Shown one piece after another: positions 1-5,867 of a stretch of 10,279 nucleotides of DNA. The DNA is from Myxococcales bacterium (GTDB lineage Bacteria; Myxococcota_C; UBA6777), in assembly GCA_027005175.1 (NCBI GenBank), contig JALTMC010000819.1, positions 1 to 10,279 of the forward strand. The letters run 5' to 3'. The translations under genes and the position numbers were made by a program. Within the stretch, counting starts at the first letter, position 1. Each line of letters opens with the position of its first letter. Under the pieces are notes generated by a model that saw only the letters and a program-made list of their open reading frames with translations, was not told where the DNA came from and did no database searches.

Positions 1-1670
1 TTCAGGATACAAATGAACCGGGCACATCACTCGAAACAACAAGCTCTCCGGATGAGGTTGCTGGACCTCAAGAGCCAATCTCGCCTGATGAAGTCTCCTC
101 GGCACAGGAGGCTTCTGTCCCAGAGGAACCAACCTCCATAGATGCAAATACGGCTGAGTCTGTCCAAGAGGCAGGCCCCCAAGAGAACATGGTGGAGAAC
201 CCAGTGAAAGAAGCGGTGATGGAAAGTCCAGTGAAAGAAGCGGTGATGGAAAGTCCAGCGAAAGAAGCGGTGATGGAAAGTCCAGCGAAAGAAGCGGTGA
301 TGGAAACCAAGCCAGAAAAGCCACCTGTGGATACAAAGTCAGAAGTGCTCTCCAAGCAAGGTGGCTTTCTGTTTACGAAGGGGATGTTGTCAAAAAAGTG
401 GTATGAAGTAACTTGGCCGGGCACTCACAATTTTCCTAAAAACTTAATTAAGCCGAGTAAATACAAGAAGATTTACAAGAAAGCCAAAGATCTGATGAAG
501 ACTTTGGGAGGCACGATCCCCAAGCTTGAAAAAGAGATAGATGAGATGTTTGCCAACAAAGATCCCAATGATGTCCAGAAGCTTAAGATGCTCCAAGACT
601 TTTACAACGCAGCCAACAAAGCTGGCTTGTGGAAGTATGTGGAGCAGGGTGCGAGCCTCAACCCAACAGGAAAGTCTTCCATTGGACAGATCAACTTTCG
701 TGACTCCTGGCGAACGTTAGGCGCCATGCTCAAAGATAGTAAGAGAGTTGTCTTGTTGATAGACTTTCTAGCCACAAAGTATCCGTCGGTTGTGAGTAAC
801 TATAAGTTTCTGAAGAATGGAAAAGCCACCAACAAGGCTCTGCTCTGGCTCGATTATGATCCAGCGATTGCAGCTATCCAGCAACCTTCAAAAAAGAGCC
901 AAATATTCTCATCATTTACTCTATATGCCAACCCCAACCCTGGTGCTTATGGTTCGGCTGACAAAGCGGCGGTGCAACCATTAAATGACGGATTACCACT
1001 CTACTTAACAGGCAGCAAGGTGGCGGCAGAACTCATAAAGAACCCTTCTTGGGGTGCCTTTTTTACATACTATCAGGTGCAATTTTATGAGCCGGGAATC
1101 AACCAACCCAATGCAACCCGTCAGGGCATGACGGTCGTGGATGCAGCCAACCGAGTTAATTATGAGAAGTTTAAGTTCACCTGGTCAACTCAGTATGCCA
1201 AAACACTACATTGGGACAACCATACCATGTACTCCATTCTAGCCGCCAAGATCCTTAAACAAAGCGGACTTAATCTGTTGACGTCAAAGATCGATAAGTC
1301 TAGAAGCTGGGGGGGAACTGGAGAGACAAAGGCTATTAATAGCTCCCCCTATGATGCTTGGACTTCAGGACAAAAGACAGGCGGAGGCTCATGGGAGTAT
1401 GCCGTGGTTCTGGACCACACCAAAAGCTACACGCCCAAAACCTTAATGTTACTTGCTCAGAATGTGGCATCGCTTCAGATCTCTGGCTCTACCAATGGCT
1501 CGAAATGGGTGACTCTAAAGAGTGGTAACTACACCTCAGTACCAGGAAAGCTATGGAAGCTATTTGACCTCAGTAACACAAAGGCCTACCGCTATATTCG
1601 GCTGGAGCTGAAGCGAAAAAACACAAACTCACCTGTGCTGCTACATGATGTCAAAGTGTTGGGCCATTGA
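1..1670 (+). CDS. Repeat-bearing protein with C-terminal discoidin-like domain, 5'-partial
   Basis: The reading frame is open from position 3 to the TGA at 1668-1670 (555 visible codons), so the true start lies before the window; the ATG at 189 is internal to a longer open frame. Visible residues 1-62 are acidic and rich in Pro, Ser, Thr and Glu, like a flexible linker. Residues about 66-101 are four 9-residue repeats of the type SPxKEAVME. A Lys-rich stretch and a mostly helical-looking middle region (about 120-425) match no family I recognise. The last 125 residues or so look like a discoidin/F5-8 type C beta-sandwich: a Trp-Gly-Gly start, ISGSTNGSKW, LKSGNYTS, then YRYIRLEL and a closing VKVLG. 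Such domains usually bind carbohydrate or other surface ligands. Export is inferred; the signal peptide would lie outside the window. Function is unknown. The domain call is moderate and rests on motif pattern only. Confidence 0.85.
   Translation, partial: QDTNEPGTSLETTSSPDEVAGPQEPISPDEVSSAQEASVPEEPTSIDANTAESVQEAGPQENMVENPVKEAVMESPVKEAVMESPAKEAVMESPAKEAVMETKPEKPPVDTKSEVLSKQGGFLFTKGMLSKKWYEVTWPGTHNFPKNLIKPSKYKKIYKKAKDLMKTLGGTIPKLEKEIDEMFANKDPNDVQKLKMLQDFYNAANKAGLWKYVEQGASLNPTGKSSIGQINFRDSWRTLGAMLKDSKRVVLLIDFLATKYPSVVSNYKFLKNGKATNKALLWLDYDPAIAAIQQPSKKSQIFSSFTLYANPNPGAYGSADKAAVQPLNDGLPLYLTGSKVAAELIKNPSWGAFFTYYQVQFYEPGINQPNATRQGMTVVDAANRVNYEKFKFTWSTQYAKTLHWDNHTMYSILAAKILKQSGLNLLTSKIDKSRSWGGTGETKAINSSPYDAWTSGQKTGGGSWEYAVVLDHTKSYTPKTLMLLAQNVASLQISGSTNGSKWVTLKSGNYTSVPGKLWKLFDLSNTKAYRYIRLELKRKNTNSPVLLHDVKVLGH
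198..305 (+). repeat. Four in-frame 27-bp tandem repeats
   Basis: Four units of 27 bases lie end to end at 198-224, 225-251, 252-278 and 279-305. Each encodes nine residues of the form (N/S)PxKEAVME, with x being V in the first two and A in the last two. The units are nearly identical at DNA level: the first differs at its start (AAC for AGT) and a single GTG/GCG change separates units 1-2 from 3-4. This points to recent expansion by slippage or recombination. The repeat keeps the frame of the host gene, so copy number could vary without breaking it. Confidence 0.95.
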
Positions 1671-1675
1671 CAGCT

Positions 1676-1697
1676 CCCAAGGCAAAAGTACCTGGGA
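1676..1697 (+). terminator. Possible weak hairpin after the discoidin-like gene
   Basis: Just after the stop codon, CCCAAGG (1676-1682) can pair with CCTGGG (1691-1696) around an 8-base loop, with one bulged A; a flanking T-A pair (1675 and 1697) extends it. The bases after it (TTCTTGCTTCC) are only moderately T-rich, so this is not a classic intrinsic terminator. It is the only stem I can see at the 3' end of this gene. Confidence 0.25.
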
Positions 1698-1699
1698 TT

Positions 1700-1817
1700 C
1701 TTGCTTCCATGACAGACAGCCCTCTTGCTTCCATGACAGACTGCCCTCTTGCTTCCATGACAGACTACCCCCTTGCTTCTACGACAGACTGCTCCAACTC
1801 CGCGACAGGCTACCCCT
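1700..1817. repeat. Noncoding 24-bp tandem repeat array, about five units
   Basis: Units lie at 1700-1723, 1724-1747, 1748-1771 and 1772-1795, with a degenerate fifth at 1796-1817 (22 bases). The consensus is CTTGCTTCCATGACAGACTG followed by CCCT. Units 1-3 differ at only a few positions, mostly near the 3' end; unit 4 has several changes and unit 5 keeps mainly the CGACAGGCTACCCCT end, so decay increases to the right. The array occupies most of the 168-base gap between two convergent genes. No hairpin is visible within a unit. It can be read through in two plus-strand frames because 24 is a multiple of three, but those frames have no convincing start signal and one overlaps the opposing DUF420 gene. 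Confidence 0.9.
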
Positions 1818-1838
1818 CTTCCTTTTTGGTCAAAGCAA

Positions 1839-2267
1839 TCATAAGGGAGGTCGAAGATGATTGTTCATCCAGTAGATCACCACGCCAGTGGTGGCCACAT
1901 AGATCCAGATGGCAAACGTAAACCGCGCGATCCAACGATGTTTTTCAAAACTTTGATGGTAGGCAAGATAAAGTGTGCGAAACAAGAACGGAACGATCAC
2001 GACAGCAAGAATGGTATGAGTGAGAAGGATCATCAAAAACAATGTCCGCACCCAATCATTGCCAGGAAACCGTTGATGACCCGTAAGATAAACTTGCAGG
2101 AGATAAGACAGTAGAAAAATAACTCCTATGGACACAGCGCTGATCATGAGCTTGGGATGAAGAGTTCGATTCCCTCGTCGAATCGCGACAAATGCGCTCA
2201 GTAATAGAATCACAATGATGACATTCAACACTGCATTCCAATGGGGTAAGAGCTGCTTTAGGGTCAT
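1839..2267 (-). CDS. DUF420 family membrane protein
   Basis: A 142-residue hydrophobic protein with about four membrane segments (roughly 12-29, 40-62, 75-98 and 114-134). The pattern matches DUF420 (YozB/CtaM-like): LNAVLN near the N-terminus, an RRGNR..H segment, a His near residue 64 before a G-x-x-W loop, LTHTILAxVIVP, and FEKHRWIARFTFAIWIYVATTGVV near the C-terminus. Length is typical of the family. The family's His residues (37, 64, 84, 110) are all present. DUF420 proteins in Firmicutes have been linked to assembly of haem-copper terminal oxidases; whether that applies here is inference, since no oxidase gene is in view. AGAGG nine bases before the ATG is a good ribosome binding site. 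The gene follows the upstream paralog on the same strand by 51 bases and is probably the last gene of that unit. Confidence 0.88.
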   Translation of the reverse strand: MTLKQLLPHWNAVLNVIIVILLLSAFVAIRRGNRTLHPKLMISAVSIGVIFLLSYLLQVYLTGHQRFPGNDWVRTLFLMILLTHTILAVVIVPFLFRTLYLAYHQSFEKHRWIARFTFAIWIYVATTGVVIYWMNNHLRPPL

Positions 2268-2318
2268 CAGAAAAAACCTCTTATGTTGTGGGTGTGAAAC
2301 CCCCCAGAAATACCAACG

Positions 2319-3008
2319 TTATTTTCCAGCAAAACGCTGAATCATGAGTTTTCCCTTCTCCTTCACCAAGTCAATCACACTATGACGATGCTTCTTTCCA
2401 GGCATGTCCAAGACAAACTCAAAATGTGTCAACGCTTTTTTGGATTGCTTGACAGGCTCCCAGTGTGACGAAGTAGACGTTTGCCATCCAAGCTCTTTGA
2501 TTTGTGTTGAAAAAGATTGCAACGTCACCTTTTTACGAAAGACAACAGACATAAGGTTGTAGGCTTTCTTCATTTTATTGTTACGAATATGTCGAAGGAA
2601 AGAGAGTGTAACACCAAGTCCATGTTCGCCAAATCGAAAGATAGAGATCCGCTCCTTGCCTTTCCCATGTTTAATATAAAGCTCAACATCAAACAGGCGA
2701 CCTTCGGTTGTTTTTAGGCTTGATAAAACTCTCGCCCAACCCCAGCTAGCCAAAGCACCAGCCTGTGTAATCGAGGGATTTCCTCGCAGCGGAAGTAACT
2801 TCTCTGCAAACGTTGAGAAGCTATATTTTTTTTGTAGTGCTGTTTCCATCATATGATAAGCTTCGCGAAGTTTTCCCTGTGTTACTCGTTTTAAGAAAAC
2901 AGAGGAGATCACACTGGCTTCTTCCGCCACCTTTGAAGAGTGCCATAAGAAGAATCCACCTGCTCCCAACACAACAACCAAAGCAGCTGCAACTGTATAT
3001 CTGTTCAT
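2319..3008 (-). CDS. Membrane-anchored protein with two tandem copies of an unknown domain (paralog 2)
   Basis: A 229-residue protein. Residues 5-23 form a single hydrophobic segment, either an uncleaved anchor or a signal peptide, so the rest probably lies outside the cytoplasm. The remainder is an internal duplication: residues about 34-126 and 132-226 align with each other through an FLKR...KLREAY pattern (copy A) against FLRH...KMKKAY (copy B), then a basic K-K stretch, a Ser-Phe motif, and a final strand ending I-x-x-F/I-Q-R-F. The size and the alpha-then-beta layout resemble NTF2-like/DUF4864-type domains, but I cannot assign a family firmly. The neighbouring upstream gene has the same two-copy layout. 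AAGGA eight bases before the ATG supports the start. An A8 run (plus-strand T at 2826-2833) lies in copy A. The protein is strongly basic. Function unknown. Confidence 0.88.
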   Translation of the reverse strand: MNRYTVAAALVVVLGAGGFFLWHSSKVAEEASVISSVFLKRVTQGKLREAYHMMETALQKKYSFSTFAEKLLPLRGNPSITQAGALASWGWARVLSSLKTTEGRLFDVELYIKHGKGKERISIFRFGEHGLGVTLSFLRHIRNNKMKKAYNLMSVVFRKKVTLQSFSTQIKELGWQTSTSSHWEPVKQSKKALTHFEFVLDMPGKKHRHSVIDLVKEKGKLMIQRFAGK

Positions 3009-3114
3009 CGGTAGTGTCCTTTTCAGCCCAACGGGGTCGCCTGCATCGTCGCGCTTCGCTCTCGCTGTAGATTTTGGAAAGAAATGGGGCTTTACGCGAC
3101 CTCAGTTTAAAATA

Positions 3115-3897
3115 CTATCTTCCTCTGACTTGCACAGAGGCGATCATACGCAAGCCCTTTTCTCGCTCCATGAACACAGCGAGAGAGCCCATCTTATTGG
3201 CATTGAGCCGCCACATCCCACTGACCTGACCATTTTTGCTGTAATTATCAACCATAGACCAGTGAAAGGAGTGCCACCCCAGAATGCCATGTGTTGCAGC
3301 CCACTTGGGAATCTGTGCGCGTGAGATGTGTTTGCGAAAGGTCTTTGATGTGAGAGAATAGGCTTTGTCCCACTCTTTTTTCTGAAGATGCTTCAAGAAT
3401 GCAGTTGAAACACCCGCTACACTTTCCGTGATCTGAAAGGCATATACCTTTTGTCGCCCTTGTCGCTTGCGTACATGAAAAGCAACAGAATACAACCGTC
3501 CCTGTTTCTTTTGGATCTCGCCACGCAGCGTGCTACGACGAAAGCTAATAAAGAGTTCACGAGCCTTTAAAGTGTGTGGTCCACCCAGAACCTGTATCGC
3601 TGCAACAAATCGAGCCAGCGAATGGCCTTTGCGGTAGGACTTTGTTGTCCAGTTGTCGTATGCTTTTTGGTATTGCATTGCCTCGATCAATTTAAAAAAT
3701 TGAGTCATATCACTTTTGATTTCAACAGTTCGGCTCGAAGCCTGTCGAAAAATAAAGAGACTCAAAGAACACAAAGCAATCACACTGATCCAGACCCAAA
3801 CATTCTTCACCACATTCAATTTGGGAACGACCTCCTTGCCAGGCAAAGTTCTGCTGCCAAGGTCTTCCTCTACTTTTTCAACCATAACGATTCCCAT
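3115..3897 (-). CDS. Membrane-anchored protein with two tandem copies of an unknown domain (paralog 1)
   Basis: A 260-residue protein if started at the ATG whose first base is 3897. A second ATG at 3885 has GGGA six bases upstream and is equally possible; the frame also stays open to a TTG at 4038, but that has no ribosome binding site and would lie upstream of the candidate promoter. Residues about 31-51 are one membrane segment after an acidic, presumably cytoplasmic, N-terminus. Two repeated domains follow, at about 63-156 and 163-256: FFKLIEAMQYQKAY against FLKHLQKKEWDKAY, then a basic K-stretch and closing strands. The layout is the same as in the next gene downstream, and the copies resemble that protein's copies (for example the A-Y pair at 79-80 and 179-180). 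The two genes look like a duplication pair in one unit, 106 bases apart. I do not recognise a characterised family; an NTF2-like fold is a guess. Confidence 0.82.
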   Translation of the reverse strand: MGIVMVEKVEEDLGSRTLPGKEVVPKLNVVKNVWVWISVIALCSLSLFIFRQASSRTVEIKSDMTQFFKLIEAMQYQKAYDNWTTKSYRKGHSLARFVAAIQVLGGPHTLKARELFISFRRSTLRGEIQKKQGRLYSVAFHVRKRQGRQKVYAFQITESVAGVSTAFLKHLQKKEWDKAYSLTSKTFRKHISRAQIPKWAATHGILGWHSFHWSMVDNYSKNGQVSGMWRLNANKMGSLAVFMEREKGLRMIASVQVRGR

Positions 3898-4334
3898 CTC
3901 ACTGTATTTTCTCTCGCTCACGATCAGAGGACCGAAAGTCCTAAATCCAGCGATGACATCTTTAAAATGTGACTCACGTACTTGACAACTCCACCGAGTC
4001 AAAGACCCGATAGATCGATTGGTCTCTCCTTGCAACAAATATGTGCGCCGATTTACAGACAGAACAGGCGCTGCAGAATCCTATCAGAGCCCACTCTTCG
4101 AGGCAAGTTTGAGATGACAGATGTGTTGAAAGCTTGGTTTGAGCCATAAGTTTACGCAGGATCCTCGTGGAGCTAAAACCTCACTTTGAAGAGAAAAACT
4201 CGACTGGAGTCGGCTCAGCCATTTGGTTTTCCCTGAAGGGTAAGTTATTCTCAGTGTGTTTCAGTTGCAGTGAGTTGTTCTCTCAAACAAGTTGCCAAAA
4301 GGATGGAAGAGATGTGTTGAAGATAGAAACGAAA
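3898..4334. other. Divergent intergenic region between paralog operon and GT-C-like gene
   Basis: About 437 bases separate the two divergent genes if the internal ATG starts are right. Both flanking frames remain open into it (minus-strand frame to 4038, plus-strand frame to the GTG at 4167), but the encoded extensions show no recognisable motif and lack good ribosome binding sites at their ends. The minus-strand promoter candidate at 3961-3988 lies here. On the plus strand, TTGAAA at 4126-4131 is a possible -35 but no good -10 follows at the right distance. I see no RNA gene, riboswitch or repeat in it. Confidence 0.5.
3961..3988 (-). promoter_or_regulatory. Candidate sigma70 promoter for the paralog operon
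   Basis: On the minus strand, TTGTCA (plus-strand 3983-3988) is followed after 16 bases by TTTAAA (3961-3966). This is a 5/6 match to the -35 and 4/6 to the -10 consensus. A transcript starting near 3954 would give a leader of about 57 bases to the ATG at 3897, which favours that start (or 3885) over the distal TTG. Prediction by eye only. Confidence 0.35.
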
Positions 4335-5840
4335 ATGCAGCGTCGTATGATGCTTTTATTTTCCTGTTTGATGGTGGCTATGCCATGGCTCTGGGTGACA
4401 TTTCCCCCCATTGCCGATCTGCCTCAACAGATAGCCCAGCTTCGTCTCTTTACAGAGGCACTCACCGATCCACAAAGTCCCTACCTTATACAATGGACGA
4501 CACCCAATCGTCTGGTTTATGTGTTGGTGTGGCTTTGTTGGAAACTTTTTCCAGTGTCATGGGTGGGCGGTATGACCATGATGTCACTCGGGCTGCTGTG
4601 GGTTCTCAGCCATCATATGCTGGCACGCTCTTTTCAAATTCCCAGCGCTGCCGCTGTATTAACTGGCCTGTTTGTGTTCAACAGCTCTGTCTATTGGGGA
4701 CTACTCAACTTTCTCTGTGGTTGGCCCGTTTTTATTCTTTGGTTCGTATGGACGGTGCGAGTCATACCGCAAGATCGTATCGACAAACGAGACTGGCTCG
4801 TTTGTCTTCTTCTCAGCCTCCTTCTGTTTTTGGCTCATGCTCTTTGGTTTGTTGCAGGCTTGTTCTGGCTAGGCATGATGATGCTGTGGTATTGGCGTCT
4901 TTGGAAGACCTCTCTTTTTCGAGGGACTGCGCTGCTTCCTGCCCTGCTATGGGCTGTGTACTGGCGCATAAGCACCATGGCTTCCTCTATCTATGTTCAC
5001 GGTGGTGCAGCTTGGGATAAGATGCCATGGGAAAAACTTCAACTCCACGATCTCTACACCTTTGGAGCAGGACACCTGAAGTCCGACCTCGCGATGACTG
5101 TCTTTGGACTGAGCCTCGCTGGGTTGTTTCTTGGAGCCCTCCTCTATCGCAAGGAGCTATGGAAGCCCGAACGTCGCCCTTTCCTACTCGCCGGACTTTT
5201 CTTTTTGCTGCTGTACTTGTTCTTCCCACGTCGATACAACAACACTGTCGAGTTTGATCGACGATGGCTCTCCCCTGCCCTCATCTTTCTCACCCTAGGA
5301 CTACCACTTTGGACACCCAAACGATGGCTTCAGTGGCTCTGGTCAAGCATGTTGGTGCTAGTCTTTTGTATCGTAACCACCATGGCCTGGAGAGACTTTG
5401 ATCGCAACGCTGTCAAGGGCCTTCCCAACGCTCTGAAACAAATAAAAAAAGGCTCAAGAGTCATGGGGCTAGACTTTATCAAATATCATCCTCGTATTGG
5501 CGGTAGACCGTTTATGCATATGGTAGCTTATAGCCAAGTTTATCACGGTGGGAATATCAACTTTTCTTTCGCCACATTTCCCACACTCCTGGTTCAATTT
5601 AAACAAGTTCGCCGACCGCCCTGGGGGGTTGGCCTGGAGTGGCGTGCTGAGCGTATTTTTACTCGTCATCAGGGGCAATGGATGATCCGATTGCACAGCC
5701 TTCGCTACTTTGACTATATACTCATCCACGCCAAGAGCCGAATGCATCTTATGTTTGCAAGGCTGAAGTTACTACAACCCATCACACCTGTGGCTCCATG
5801 GCGCTTGTACCAAGTCACAACAAAACATCCTGATTCGTGA
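4335..5840 (+). CDS. Multi-pass membrane protein resembling GT-C glycosyltransferases
   Basis: A 501-residue protein from the ATG at 4335, with about nine to ten hydrophobic segments over the first 360 residues and a soluble C-terminal region of about 130 residues. The first membrane segment is followed at once by PPIADLPQQ (about 24-32), an acidic residue in the first outer loop, which is characteristic of GT-C-fold enzymes that use lipid-linked sugar donors. A GLLNFLCGWPVF segment is also typical of uncharacterised GT-C-like proteins. Substrate unknown. Start choice: in-frame GTG (4314) and TTG (4317) codons lie just upstream near AAGGA/GGAAGAG and are real alternatives; the frame is open to a GTG at 4167, but that extension is Cys/Ser-rich and unconvincing. 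The monooxygenase gene begins 27 bases after this one, so the two are probably co-transcribed. Family assignment is inference from topology and the loop motif. Confidence 0.83.
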   Translation: MQRRMMLLFSCLMVAMPWLWVTFPPIADLPQQIAQLRLFTEALTDPQSPYLIQWTTPNRLVYVLVWLCWKLFPVSWVGGMTMMSLGLLWVLSHHMLARSFQIPSAAAVLTGLFVFNSSVYWGLLNFLCGWPVFILWFVWTVRVIPQDRIDKRDWLVCLLLSLLLFLAHALWFVAGLFWLGMMMLWYWRLWKTSLFRGTALLPALLWAVYWRISTMASSIYVHGGAAWDKMPWEKLQLHDLYTFGAGHLKSDLAMTVFGLSLAGLFLGALLYRKELWKPERRPFLLAGLFFLLLYLFFPRRYNNTVEFDRRWLSPALIFLTLGLPLWTPKRWLQWLWSSMLVLVFCIVTTMAWRDFDRNAVKGLPNALKQIKKGSRVMGLDFIKYHPRIGGRPFMHMVAYSQVYHGGNINFSFATFPTLLVQFKQVRRPPWGVGLEWRAERIFTRHQGQWMIRLHSLRYFDYILIHAKSRMHLMFARLKLLQPITPVAPWRLYQVTTKHPDS

Positions 5841-5867
5841 ATCATGATTCTACGTGAGGCGAGGCAT

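Noticed and set aside
68-424. Minus-strand frame with repeated SITASFAGL-like peptides
   Set aside because: It is the antisense shadow of the 27-bp coding repeats in the discoidin-like gene, which has a continuous frame across the region.
1700-1817. CRISPR array
   Set aside because: The 24-bp units are directly joined with no unique spacers and no cas genes nearby.
1645-1921. Two overlapping plus-strand frames giving repetitive peptides rich in Ser, Thr, Asp or Cys-Phe-His
   Set aside because: They are translations of the 24-bp repeat array; they overlap the end of one gene and the opposing DUF420 gene and have no convincing ribosome binding site.
3115-4038. 307-residue version of the first paralog from a TTG at 4038
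   Set aside because: The TTG has no upstream ribosome binding site, the added 47 residues lack any motif, and a promoter candidate lies inside the extension. An AAGGAG just after the TTG has no start codon at proper distance.
4167-4334. N-terminal extension of the GT-C-like gene from a GTG at 4167
   Set aside because: The extension is Cys/Ser-rich with no known motif, and the first membrane segment with its PPIADLP loop begins properly from the ATG at 4335.
4292-5020. 242-residue plus-strand frame inside the GT-C-like gene
   Set aside because: It overlaps most of the membrane segments of the real gene in another frame and gives a composition unlike a folded protein, with many Arg, Ser and Cys residues.
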